From an uncultured Blautia sp. (GTDB taxonomy: Bacteria; Bacillota; Clostridia; Lachnospirales; Lachnospiraceae), in contig UQAX01000006.1 in the NCBI GenBank assembly GCA_900539145.1, forward strand, positions 1-64,000: a stretch of 64,000 nucleotides of DNA, written 5' to 3'. A program made the translations under genes and the position numbers. Positions 1 to 8,293 of the stretch are shown in pieces. Numbering within the stretch: position 1 is the stretch's first letter; each line of letters starts with the position of its first letter. Below the pieces are notes generated by a model. That model saw only the letters and a program-made list of their open reading frames with translations, ran no database searches and was not told where the DNA came from.

Positions 1-95
1 TGAATGACCGCTTCGGAACGGAAGTATCCAAAACTTCACTGAACGGCAGTTGGAAGGTTTCGTTTTATATATGTAGTTTTGAAGGTACAAGAAAA

Positions 96-125
96 AACGG
101 TTGGATTATTCCAATCGTTTTTTTA
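96..125 (+). terminator. Intrinsic terminator of an upstream transcript
   Basis: A 10-bp stem (96-105 with 110-119, one G-T pair) and 4-base loop run into a T tract. It ends a transcript coming from left of the window. Bases 1-95 hold no open frame; they resemble the spacer that follows 23S rRNA in Clostridia, but this is from memory only. Confidence 0.75.
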
Positions 126-136
126 ATTTATATGAC

Positions 137-550
137 TTAACTTTTTTTGACAAGTAAAAAAAGAGTTGTCTTTAATCTGACAACTCCAAATATCAATTCT
201 ATTTTGTTATATCCCAGCTTACTGAGTTTTCCGGCAGCCTGTTTACTTCTGTTTCCACTGCGGCAGTAAACCAGAATGAGCTGCTCTTTATTGGGAAGCT
301 CGGAAATCTCTTTTGTACTGATAGTTTCGTTTGGAATATTGATTGCGTGAGGAATATGGCCTTCCTCATATTCTTCAGGAGTTCTTACATCTAAAATAAT
401 GTAGTCTTTTTCTTCTTGCATTATTTTTTCAGCTTCCTCCATATCAATTTGGCGATAACTGTTATTTTCTGCATTTGAATTTTTAGAGCCACATCCCGCA
501 AGAAGTAGTAATGTGGAAGCTAAAACAGGAATAATTTTTCTTATTTTCAT
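137..550 (-). CDS. Rhodanese-like lipoprotein, C terminus probably altered
   Basis: The 137-residue product starts with a lipoprotein signal (hydrophobic stretch and LLAGC lipobox, Cys at about 20), so it should be anchored outside the membrane. A single rhodanese domain follows, with the loop CRSGNRS carrying the Cys that forms the persulfide. Such proteins carry sulfane sulfur or sense redox state; the substrate is unknown. The C terminus is odd: after LGYNKIE the usual FGGxxxW ending is absent, and the frame reads straight through a hairpin and T tract that look like the gene's own terminator. A small frameshift or 3' truncation is likely. The catalytic loop is intact. Confidence 0.85.
   Translation of the reverse strand: MKIRKIIPVLASTLLLLAGCGSKNSNAENNSYRQIDMEEAEKIMQEEKDYIILDVRTPEEYEEGHIPHAINIPNETISTKEISELPNKEQLILVYCRSGNRSKQAAGKLSKLGYNKIELIFGVVRLKTTLFLLVKKS
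155..186 (-). terminator. Hairpin with T tract inside the rhodanese reading frame
   Basis: On the minus strand an 8-bp perfect stem (179-186 with 163-170) and 8-base loop are followed by a run of T. It has the form of an intrinsic terminator for the rhodanese gene, yet the open frame continues through it to 137. Confidence 0.7.
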
Positions 551-566
551 TGTATTTTCTCCTAAA

Positions 567-1151
567 TTAAATTTTATAATGTTTTTTATTTTTCACTTTG
601 CATATAAGCTGCGTCATGGTTCCCATGGGGCAATAGACGCACCAGCTTCGAGGTTTGAACAAGAGCATTGTAATAAAACCAAGAATAGTAGAAGTCAGCA
701 TAACGCTATAAAAACCGAAGGCAAACTGTGCAACTCCTGGATGAATAAGCGTACCATGGTATGCCCAGTGCCAAGGAACTTTGAAGGTCCATAAAAGTGT
801 TACAACTTGTTTTAAATTCTGTGCGTTGGAAAATACCAGATAAGTATTCCAAAGCATTTGAAAAAACATGATGAAAAAGAAAATTAAAAATCCATATCGG
901 AATGCTTTGCTTTTCATCCATTGGGGAATATCTTTTTTACGGGAGAGTCCGAAGCGTCCGCCTAAGAGTCCAAAGAGCTGTCCTCTTCCACAGTAGCGAT
1001 TGCAATAGCCTTTTGTTTCGTTTGCAATAGAAATAATTAAAGGAATGAAGAAACAGAGCAGTCCGAGCCATGCAAAAAGAATATTGAAAAATCCCAATAT
1101 TAAGTAGGTAAGAGATACAATCCAAAGATAGTCATACCAATGCTTCTTCAT
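567..1151 (-). CDS. Membrane 4Fe-4S protein of the NapH/NosR C-terminal type
   Basis: The 194-residue protein has about four membrane segments and two short cysteine motifs, CNRYCGRGQ (near 50) and CVYCPMGTM (near 175), typical of the NapH/NosR/YccM family that passes electrons at the membrane. It overlaps the upstream ferredoxin gene by 4 bp (ATGA), so the two are translationally coupled. The pair probably forms a small membrane redox module, perhaps linked to sulfur handling by the rhodanese gene downstream on the same strand. Longer family members carry their own ferredoxin domains; here that part is the separate neighbour. The electron donor and acceptor cannot be read from the sequence. 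Confidence 0.8.
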   Translation of the reverse strand: MKKHWYDYLWIVSLTYLILGFFNILFAWLGLLCFFIPLIISIANETKGYCNRYCGRGQLFGLLGGRFGLSRKKDIPQWMKSKAFRYGFLIFFFIMFFQMLWNTYLVFSNAQNLKQVVTLLWTFKVPWHWAYHGTLIHPGVAQFAFGFYSVMLTSTILGFITMLLFKPRSWCVYCPMGTMTQLICKVKNKKHYKI

Positions 1152-1351
1152 GATTTCACCTCCTGAATTTTAATTACGGAAGCGGGACATTCCTTTTCAC
1201 ATTTTCCACATCCTACGCATTTGGCAATATCTACTTTTGCCATTATTCCTTTCCAAATTTCAATAGCGTTTCTGGGACATACTTTTATACAGCAGCCGCA
1301 GGCAACACAATCATCGGTGTTGACAAAAGCCTTTCGCTTTTTTCTTTCCAT
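1148..1351 (-). CDS. Small 2[4Fe-4S] ferredoxin
   Basis: The 67-residue protein is almost entirely two ferredoxin motifs, CVACGCCIKVCP (16-27) and CVGCGKCEKECP (about 46-57), giving two [4Fe-4S] clusters. The start is preceded on the minus strand by AGGAGG with good spacing. It overlaps the membrane iron-sulfur gene by four bases and is probably its soluble electron-transfer partner. It begins the short minus-strand operon that runs on to the rhodanese lipoprotein. Confidence 0.9.
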   Translation of the reverse strand: MERKKRKAFVNTDDCVACGCCIKVCPRNAIEIWKGIMAKVDIAKCVGCGKCEKECPASVIKIQEVKS

Positions 1352-1456
1352 AGCAACCTCCTGATAGAATAAATTTTATTTATTACCAAGAAGAATAGAA
1401 GTGAGTCAGTGATTTTATCACAATTGTGAAAAATCTGTGAAATTGGTAGCCTAAGC

Positions 1457-1485
1457 TTGACAGTGCTGAATATAAGTGTTATATT
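1457..1485 (+). promoter_or_regulatory. Sigma-A promoter of the hsp20 gene
   Basis: TTGACA (1457-1462), a 17-base spacer and TATATT (1480-1485). It lies about 120 bases upstream of the hsp20 start, leaving a long leader. A weak CIRCE-like repeat lies within that leader at 1537-1565. Confidence 0.7.
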
Positions 1486-1604
1486 ACAAATAGAACAAAG
1501 GAGAAGGAAAAAGACCTAATCCATTGGTTCATGTAATCGACACTCTGGATTTTCCAAAGTGCTAAAATAAAATCTATTGTCTTATATGAAGGGAGATATG
1601 ACTT

Positions 1605-2054
1605 ATGATGATGCCTAGTATTTTTGGAGAAAACTTATTTGATGACTTTATGGATTGTCCGTTTGAGAGAGAGTTTTTCGGAAGAAAAAATCCTCTGTAT
1701 GGAAAGAATGAAAAAAATATTATGAAAACAGATGTAAGAGAAACAGAAAACGCCTACGAATTAGATATTGATTTGCCTGGCTTTAAGAAAGATGAGGTAA
1801 CAGCAAAACTGGAAAATGGATATTTGACCATCAATGCTGCAAAAGGTCTGGATAAAGATGAAACAGATAAACAGGGCAATTATATTCGCAGAGAGCGTTA
1901 TGCAGGTGCAATGAGCAGAAGCTTTTATGTTGGTGAAAATATTCATCAAGAAGATATTCATGCGAAATTTGAGGATGGAATTTTGAGATTAACTGTACCA
2001 AAAGAAGCAACAAAACAGGTGGAAGAAAATAAATATATAGCGATTGAGGGATAA
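1605..2054 (+). CDS. Small heat-shock protein, Hsp20/alpha-crystallin family
   Basis: The 149-residue protein has an N-terminal arm, an alpha-crystallin domain from about residue 38, and the family signature FEDGILRLTVPK near 125-136. Small heat-shock proteins form oligomers that hold unfolding proteins without ATP. Three consecutive ATG codons (1605, 1608, 1611) follow an AAGGGAG ribosome site; the first is used here, and any could serve. It is a single-gene unit with its own consensus promoter and a strong terminator. Confidence 0.92.
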   Translation: MMMPSIFGENLFDDFMDCPFEREFFGRKNPLYGKNEKNIMKTDVRETENAYELDIDLPGFKKDEVTAKLENGYLTINAAKGLDKDETDKQGNYIRRERYAGAMSRSFYVGENIHQEDIHAKFEDGILRLTVPKEATKQVEENKYIAIEG

Positions 2055-2083
2055 GAGGAAAAAGTTATTAAAAAATAAAAGGG

Positions 2084-2125
2084 AATTCCGGCTGCGTATT
2101 AATTTAGCACAGCCGGAATTTTTTT
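2084..2125. terminator. Bidirectional terminator between hsp20 and the MATE gene
   Basis: An 11-bp perfect stem (2084-2094 with 2110-2120) is followed by T on the plus strand and preceded by A-rich sequence, so it can end both convergent genes. Confidence 0.85.
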
Positions 2126-2131
2126 CTGTTT

Positions 2132-3457
2132 CTATTTTAATTTTTTCATAGTTCTATAATAGGAACAGGCAAGTGGAATACAGGCTCCAATCCATGCCAG
2201 CGGATTAGAAGCACAGGCGCCGGCAAAGCTAAAAGCTTCGGTTAAAACGAGTGCTCCGATGGCACGCATAATCAGTTCCATTACACCGGCAACAGTCGGC
2301 ATAAAACTTTTGCCTAAACCCTGAAGGGTAAAACGGTAAATAAATAATAATGCCAGAGCGAAATAAAAACATCCGCTGATTACCAGATAAGTATGAGACA
2401 AGGAAAGAACTTCTGTTTCCTGTGAGCCTACAAAAATACTGGTAAGCTGACTTCCGGCGATTACATTGATTGCACCGGAAAGAATACTGAAGCTGCCGGA
2501 CATTAAAATACATTGAAATACACCTTTTCGAATACGAGAAATTTTTCCGGCGCCATAATTCTGGGCAGCGTAGGTTGCCATAGCTGTTCCGAATGAACCA
2601 AGGGGCATGGTGGCAATACTTTCGATTTTCTGGGAAGCAGTGTATGCAGCCACAGAAGCAGCGCCAAGTCCGTTTAAGGCAAATTGCAGCATCAGAGAAC
2701 CAATGGCGATAATTGACATTTGGAAAGCCATTGGAAGGGCAATGCTTAAATGGGAGGTAATTACTTCGTAGTGCATTTGAAAATCTGTTTTTTTCAACCG
2801 GAGAATAGGGACTTTCTTTATAATAAAGAAAATACATAAAATGCCGGATAAAAGCTGAGAAAGTATAGTAGCAATGCCGGCGCCGACAACTCCCAGATGA
2901 AAATACAGTATAAATACCAAATCAAGTATAATATTTATACAGCAGGCAAAAATGAGAAAATATAAAGGAGTTTTGCTGTCACCTAATGCTCGAACCGCAT
3001 TGGATAAAAGATTGAACAAAACAGTTGCAGGAATACCTAAAAAAATAATGACAAGGTATGCCCATGCATCATCAATAATCTCAGAAGGTGTCTGCAAAAG
3101 TTCTAATAAAGGCCGTGCCAACAGTACAGACAGAATTGTTGTAATAATTGCTACAGCACTGCTGATCAGAATGCTGGCTGCAAAACTTTTTCTTACATCA
3201 TCTTCGTTCTTTGCTCCAAATTTTTGAGAAGTAATAATAGATAGGCCGGAGGTAAGTCCTTGAACAAAGCCAAGAATTAAAAAAGTAATGCTTCCGGTAC
3301 AGCCTACAGCTGCCAGTGCATTTACGCCGATAGTGCGACCTACAATTAAAGTATCTGCCATACTGTAAAATTGCTGGAAGATATTTCCGATAATAAGCGG
3401 AAGGGAAAAAAACAAAATTAACTTTGCCGGATTTCCCTCTGTAAGTGTTTTCGTCAT
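2132..3457 (-). CDS. MATE family efflux transporter
   Basis: The 441-residue protein has about twelve membrane segments and the typical N terminus of the clostridial DinF/NorM-like group (SLPLIIGNIFQQFYSMADT near 20). MATE proteins export drugs or metabolites using Na+ or H+ gradients; the substrate is unknown. It is divergent from the AraC gene that starts 143 bp away, so that regulator may control it. A second MATE gene, at 52165-53526, has the same kind of N terminus. Confidence 0.9.
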   Translation of the reverse strand: MTKTLTEGNPAKLILFFSLPLIIGNIFQQFYSMADTLIVGRTIGVNALAAVGCTGSITFLILGFVQGLTSGLSIITSQKFGAKNEDDVRKSFAASILISSAVAIITTILSVLLARPLLELLQTPSEIIDDAWAYLVIIFLGIPATVLFNLLSNAVRALGDSKTPLYFLIFACCINIILDLVFILYFHLGVVGAGIATILSQLLSGILCIFFIIKKVPILRLKKTDFQMHYEVITSHLSIALPMAFQMSIIAIGSLMLQFALNGLGAASVAAYTASQKIESIATMPLGSFGTAMATYAAQNYGAGKISRIRKGVFQCILMSGSFSILSGAINVIAGSQLTSIFVGSQETEVLSLSHTYLVISGCFYFALALLFIYRFTLQGLGKSFMPTVAGVMELIMRAIGALVLTEAFSFAGACASNPLAWIGACIPLACSYYRTMKKLK

Positions 3458-3600
3458 GAGTAAATACTTCCTTTCTGTTAAAATTCATTATAGACATAAG
3501 TCCTATTATAAAAATTTTTTTGAAAAGTAGAATGTAATTTCTTGTGCAATGGATGTAATATATTGTATAGTTACAAAAAGACAAGAAGGGAAGGCAGGGT

Positions 3601-4464
3601 ATGTGTAAAGAAATGTATGATATCACAGAGGGTGATTTAAATCCGGAATTTCTGTTTACCTGTGTTTCAACAAGAACAGAAGAGGAAGAAAATTATCATG
3701 CCCATGATTTTATAGAATTTGCGGTTATTATGGGCGGAAGAGGAAGATTTTATATTGATGGTAAGAATTATGAAGTGGAGGAAGGAGATCTGATTTTACT
3801 TAATCCCGGCACGTATCATAGAAGCAGAGCAGGATATTCAAAAGAGGGATTGAAAGAATGTTATATTGGATTTTCCAAAGTTTCTTTTAAAGGGTGCGAA
3901 AGTGGATATTTTCCTTTATTTAAGAACAACCAAAAGATTATGAAAATGACAGACAAGATGAAAAAGAATATTTTTCAAATTTGTAATGCGATGAATAAGG
4001 AAGCAAGAGAATGCGGCGCAGGGCGTTATTTTATGCTAAAGGCATATTTAATTCAAGCATTGTGCATGATTATCAGAGAACAGAGAGAGGAAAAGCAGGA
4101 AGGGGAAGGCAAAGGATATATTTTTCAATCCACGGGAAAGAAATATGTTGTGCAGCAGATTATGAAATATATGGAAGAAAATTATCAGGAAAAAATATCC
4201 CTGGAGCAAATTGCGGCAAATATGTATTTAAGCTCCTTTTATATCGCAAAAATTTTTAAAAGTGAAACGGGAGATACTCCTATCAATTATTTAATTCGGC
4301 TTCGCATGGAAAAAGCAAAAGAAATTTTAGAAATATCTCCCGAAGAGCCGATAAAAGAGGTTGCGGCAGCTGTGGGATATTCGGATGCGTACCATTTTAG
4401 TAAGTTGTTTAAGAAGCATTACGGAATTTCTCCCTTATATTATAAGAAAGAGAGTTTTTCTTGA
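3601..4464 (+). CDS. AraC family transcriptional regulator with cupin sensor
   Basis: The 287-residue protein has an N-terminal cupin-like ligand domain (HAHDFIEF and EEGDLILLNPGTYH) and two helix-turn-helix motifs in the last 100 residues (ISLEQIAANMYLSSFYIAKIFK and IKEVAAAVGYSDAYHFSKLFKK region). It probably senses a small molecule such as a sugar and may regulate the divergent MATE gene. A GAAGGGAAGG stretch precedes the ATG. The -35 box of the following cysteine synthase promoter overlaps its stop codon. Confidence 0.88.
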   Translation: MCKEMYDITEGDLNPEFLFTCVSTRTEEEENYHAHDFIEFAVIMGGRGRFYIDGKNYEVEEGDLILLNPGTYHRSRAGYSKEGLKECYIGFSKVSFKGCESGYFPLFKNNQKIMKMTDKMKKNIFQICNAMNKEARECGAGRYFMLKAYLIQALCMIIREQREEKQEGEGKGYIFQSTGKKYVVQQIMKYMEENYQEKISLEQIAANMYLSSFYIAKIFKSETGDTPINYLIRLRMEKAKEILEISPEEPIKEVAAAVGYSDAYHFSKLFKKHYGISPLYYKKESFS

Positions 4465-4489
4465 CAGGATTACGCAAGTATCCTATAAT
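4461..4489 (+). promoter_or_regulatory. Perfect consensus sigma-A promoter of cysK
   Basis: TTGACA (4461-4466), 17 bases, TATAAT (4484-4489): both hexamers and the spacing are exact consensus. The -35 box overlaps the stop codon of the AraC gene. No T-box or S-box leader fits in the 40 bases before the start. Confidence 0.88.
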
Positions 4490-4528
4490 TCCTATTAAAA
4501 TAGTCGGATATAAAAGGAGGATAAAATT

Positions 4529-5464
4529 ATGGGTGAAAAAATATATAGAAACGTACAGGAGCTTATCGGAAAAACACCATTGATGGAAGCTACAAATATA
4601 GAAAAAATGCTGGATTTAAAAGCCAGACTCCTTGTAAAATTGGAATACTTAAACCCGGCAGGAAGTGTAAAAGACCGAATTGCAAAAAATATGATTTTAA
4701 CAGCAGAGCAGGAAGGAAAATTGAAACCGGGCGCAACGATTATTGAACCGACTTCAGGAAATACAGGAATTGGTTTGGCTTCTATTGCAGCGTCGAAAGG
4801 CTACAAGTTAATTTTGACTATGCCTGAGACTATGAGTGTGGAGCGAAGAAATATTCTGAAGGCCTACGGGGCAGAGATTGTTCTTACAGAAGGGGCGAAG
4901 GGTATGACCGGAGCGATTGAGAAAGCGAAGGAGCTTGCAGAGCAGATTTCAGGCAGCTTTCTTGCAGGACAGTTTGATAATCCGGCAAATCCGGCAGCGC
5001 ATATGGTATCTACCGGTCCGGAAATCTGGGAGGATACCGATGGAAATGTGGATATTTTTGTTGCAGGGGTAGGAACAGGAGGAACAATTACAGGTATCGG
5101 CGGATATTTGAAAGAAAAGAAGAAGTCTGTGAAGATTGTTGCAGTAGAGCCGTCAGACTCTCCTGTACTGTCAAAGGGTACAGCGGGACCTCATAAAATT
5201 CAGGGAATTGGCGCCGGATTTGTACCTGCTGTTTTAAATACACAGATTTATGATGAAATTATGCCGATTACAGCAGAAAAGTCTTTTGAAACAGCAAAAC
5301 TTTTTGCTCACAAAGAGGGAATTTTAGTGGGTATATCCTCCGGCGCAGCTTTGTATGCAGCTATTGAACAGGCAAAACGTGAGGAAAATAAAGGAAAAAC
5401 GATTGTGGCATTGCTTCCGGACAGCGGAGACCGCTATTATTCTACACCATTATTTGAAAGCTGA
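4529..5464 (+). CDS. cysK: Cysteine synthase (O-acetylserine sulfhydrylase)
   Basis: The 311-residue PLP enzyme makes cysteine from O-acetylserine and sulfide. Lys48 in NPAGSVKDR is the expected Schiff-base lysine, TSGNTG (near 73) is the substrate loop, and GTGGTITG (near 180) binds the cofactor phosphate. Its length matches CysK. AAAGGAGG precedes the ATG at good spacing. It is monocistronic from its own strong promoter. A cystathionine-synthase-like role cannot be excluded from sequence alone, but the fit to CysK is close. Confidence 0.93.
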   Translation: MGEKIYRNVQELIGKTPLMEATNIEKMLDLKARLLVKLEYLNPAGSVKDRIAKNMILTAEQEGKLKPGATIIEPTSGNTGIGLASIAASKGYKLILTMPETMSVERRNILKAYGAEIVLTEGAKGMTGAIEKAKELAEQISGSFLAGQFDNPANPAAHMVSTGPEIWEDTDGNVDIFVAGVGTGGTITGIGGYLKEKKKSVKIVAVEPSDSPVLSKGTAGPHKIQGIGAGFVPAVLNTQIYDEIMPITAEKSFETAKLFAHKEGILVGISSGAALYAAIEQAKREENKGKTIVALLPDSGDRYYSTPLFES

Positions 5465-5536
5465 TGGAAAAGCTATGGTGTAAGTGTCTGCTTTGTGTTA
5501 AACTTCAAATATAAGAGAAAGACAGGAGAATGTAAA

Positions 5537-6280
5537 ATGGATATTATTGAATTTCAAAATAAATTAAAGGAAGTACAGACACTTGCTTTAAACAATGGAA
5601 AAAAGGTAAAGGCAGCTTTAGTAGAAAAATTTTTCGAAGGAGATGACATTACTCAGGATAAATTACAGAAGGTCTATGATTTCTTGGAAATACAAGGTAT
5701 TCATGTAGATGGAGCAGAGAAATCACCGGAAGCTTCGGTACAGGAAGAAGTAGTGCAAGAGGCAGCAGCAGAAATTCCTCTTACTTCAGAAGAAAAAGAA
5801 TTTTTAGAAGAGTATCTTTTGGGCTTTGAAACAGAGGAAGAATTATTAAAAGAGGAACTGCTTCGTGCATTTTTAGCAGGAAATCAGGAATGTACAGAAA
5901 AATTAATCCGTGCATATCAAGATGAGATTGTAAAAGCTGCAAAGAAATTAAACCGTGAAGATATATTTTTCGGAGATTTACTTCAGGAAGGAAATATGGG
6001 ACTTTTGACAGCTTTGGAGCGTCTTTCAGAGCAGGAAGCTCCGTCTGAATGGATTGTCAGGGAAATTGAAAGTACCATGAAATTATTTATTGAGGAACAG
6101 GCTCAGCAGAAAAAAGAAGACAATATTCTGGTAGAAAAGGTCAGAGATTTGGAAAAAAAGGTAAAAGAGCTTACCGAAGATGAGGATGTGAAGTACAGTG
6201 TGGAGGAGTTGGCTGCATTTCTGGATATGGACCTTGAGGAAATGGAGTCTGTGCTTCGATTAACAGGAGATGACAAGTAG
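5537..6280 (+). CDS. Sigma-70-like protein without region 4
   Basis: A 247-residue acidic protein. Residues 1-57 resemble sigma region 1.1. Residues 141-163 (DIFFGDLLQEGNMGLLTALERL core) match region 2.1-2.2, the core-polymerase binding helix. Residues 219-244 resemble region 3. The aromatic region 2.3-2.4 that melts and reads the -10 box is not recognisable, and region 4 is absent. It could bind RNA polymerase without acting as a normal sigma factor. The start at 5537 is chosen because AGGAGA sits 7 bases upstream; a further 14 codons are open but have no ribosome site. It sits between cysK and ftsH. Confidence 0.72.
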   Translation: MDIIEFQNKLKEVQTLALNNGKKVKAALVEKFFEGDDITQDKLQKVYDFLEIQGIHVDGAEKSPEASVQEEVVQEAAAEIPLTSEEKEFLEEYLLGFETEEELLKEELLRAFLAGNQECTEKLIRAYQDEIVKAAKKLNREDIFFGDLLQEGNMGLLTALERLSEQEAPSEWIVREIESTMKLFIEEQAQQKKEDNILVEKVRDLEKKVKELTEDEDVKYSVEELAAFLDMDLEEMESVLRLTGDDK

Positions 6281-6320
6281 AGTTTTATTGTTTTTTAATA
6301 GAATTACTATCTTTTCTTCA

Positions 6321-6349
6321 TTGCATAATAATACGTGAAGCAGTATAGT
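6321..6349 (+). promoter_or_regulatory. Likely sigma-A promoter of ftsH
   Basis: TTGCAT (6321-6326), 17 bases, TATAGT (6344-6349), about 60 bases before the ftsH start. No CtsR or CIRCE operator is evident nearby. Confidence 0.6.
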
Positions 6350-6408
6350 CTATATAACAGGGCAAAACCTGAAGCATTGGAAACAATGTAAAAATGGAGG
6401 ATAATGAA

Positions 6409-8289
6409 ATGGATATTGAAGAAAAGAAAAAACCACAGCCTCCTAAGAAACCGGTGTTATTTTATTATGGAATAATACTTTTGGTCTTAGTATTGCTGAA
6501 TACATTTGTAGTTCCTTATATTGCGGAAAGAAGCATTAAGGAAGCTGATTATAATGAATTTTTGGATGACTTGGAAGCCGGCAAGATTTCAGAGGTTACT
6601 TTGGAACCGGATGTGATTTACTATGTGGAAAAAGGAAAAGATAATAAAGAGCAAGTGTATAAGACAGGTCGTATTTCTGATTTACAGGAAGTAGATAGAC
6701 TGCACAAAGCAGATGTTGTCTTTTCTGAGGAAATTCCCACGAAAATGAACCCTCTTGTGAGTCTTTTGCTCACATGGGTACTTCCTTTTGTACTTATGTG
6801 GTTTTTAGGAAGTTGGCTTATGCGTAAGATGATGAAAAACATGGGTGGCGGAGCCGGAGCCGGGGCAATGACTTTTGGTAAAAGTAATGCTAAAATTTAT
6901 GTAAATTCATCTACAGGAATTAAATTTTCAGATGTAGCAGGTGAAGATGAAGCGAAAGAATTGCTTACAGAAATCGTGGATTATCTGCATAATCCTGAAA
7001 AATACAAAGAAATTGGTGCATCTATGCCCAAAGGTGCGTTATTGGTAGGCCCTCCGGGTACTGGTAAAACATTACTGGCAAAAGCTGTTGCCGGTGAGGC
7101 GAGTGTACCTTTCTTTTCAATTTCAGGTTCTGAGTTTGTAGAGATGTTTGTAGGTATGGGTGCGGCAAAGGTCAGAGATTTATTTAAACAAGCCAACGAA
7201 AAAGCACCATGTATTGTATTTATTGATGAAATTGATACGATTGGAAAGAAACGTGACGGAAGCGCAATAGGTGGTAATGATGAACGTGAGCAGACGTTAA
7301 ACCAGCTGCTTACGGAGATGGACGGATTTGATGGTTCTAAGGGTGTTGTTATTCTGGCTGCCACAAATAGACCGGACTCTCTTGATGCAGCGCTTCTTCG
7401 TCCGGGACGTTTTGACAGACGAATTCCGGTAGAATTGCCGGATTTGAAAGGTCGTGAAGAAATCTTAAAAGTTCATGCCCGAAAAATTAAAATTGCAGAT
7501 AATGTGAATTTCCATGAGATTGCAAAAGCAGCATCCGGTGCATCCGGTGCAGAGCTGGCAAATATTGTAAATGAAGCAGCTCTTAGAGCAGTCCGTGACA
7601 GAAGAAAATTTGCAACACAGGCAGATATGGAAGAAAGTATAGAAGTTGTTATTGCAGGTTACCAGAAGAAGAGCAGGGTTCTTTCCGAAAAGGAAAAACT
7701 TATTGTGTCTTATCATGAGGTAGGACATGCTCTTGTGGCAGCACTTCAGACAAATTCTGCACCAGTGCATAAAATTACAATTATTCCAAGAACTTCCGGT
7801 GCGCTGGGTTATACCATGCAGGTAGACGAAGGAGAACATTTCCTTATGTCGAAGGAAGAACTGGAGAATAAGATTGCTACCTTTACAGGAGGAAGGGCAG
7901 CAGAAGAATTAATTTTCCATTCTGTAACAACAGGAGCATCTAATGATATTGAACAGGCAACGAAAATTGCAAGAGGAATGATCAGCCGTTTTGGTATGAG
8001 TGAAGAATTCGATATGGTTGCTATGGAAAGTATGTCAAATCAGTATCTGGGAGGAGACAGCTCTTTGGCATGTTCTTTTGAAACACAGACTTTGATTGAT
8101 AAGAAAGTTGTGGAGCTGGTAAAGAAACAGCATGATAAGGCATATAAAATTCTGGAAGATAATATTGCCAAGCTTCACGAGTTGGCAAAATACCTGTATG
8201 AAAACGAAACCATTACAGGTGAAGAATTTATGCGGATTTTAAATACAAAGCCAAGGATTGGCATGAATGAAGATGTAGCAGAGGAATAA
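6409..8289 (+). CDS. ftsH: ATP-dependent membrane zinc metalloprotease FtsH
   Basis: The 626-residue protein has two N-terminal membrane segments (about 17-37 and 115-138) flanking a short outer domain, an AAA+ module with Walker A GPPGTGKT (214-221) and Walker B IVFIDEID, and a zinc protease domain with HEVGH (436-440). It degrades misfolded and regulatory membrane proteins. The ATG at 6409 is preferred over 6394 because the GGAGG formed by the upstream ATGGAGG is then the ribosome site. The glycine-rich linker near 146-152 is normal for the family. Confidence 0.95.
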   Translation: MDIEEKKKPQPPKKPVLFYYGIILLVLVLLNTFVVPYIAERSIKEADYNEFLDDLEAGKISEVTLEPDVIYYVEKGKDNKEQVYKTGRISDLQEVDRLHKADVVFSEEIPTKMNPLVSLLLTWVLPFVLMWFLGSWLMRKMMKNMGGGAGAGAMTFGKSNAKIYVNSSTGIKFSDVAGEDEAKELLTEIVDYLHNPEKYKEIGASMPKGALLVGPPGTGKTLLAKAVAGEASVPFFSISGSEFVEMFVGMGAAKVRDLFKQANEKAPCIVFIDEIDTIGKKRDGSAIGGNDEREQTLNQLLTEMDGFDGSKGVVILAATNRPDSLDAALLRPGRFDRRIPVELPDLKGREEILKVHARKIKIADNVNFHEIAKAASGASGAELANIVNEAALRAVRDRRKFATQADMEESIEVVIAGYQKKSRVLSEKEKLIVSYHEVGHALVAALQTNSAPVHKITIIPRTSGALGYTMQVDEGEHFLMSKEELENKIATFTGGRAAEELIFHSVTTGASNDIEQATKIARGMISRFGMSEEFDMVAMESMSNQYLGGDSSLACSFETQTLIDKKVVELVKKQHDKAYKILEDNIAKLHELAKYLYENETITGEEFMRILNTKPRIGMNEDVAEE

Positions 8290-8293
8290 GCAA

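Noticed and set aside
4490..4528. Cysteine-specific T-box or SAM riboswitch before cysK
   Set aside because: Only about 40 bases separate the -10 box from the start codon, too few for either.
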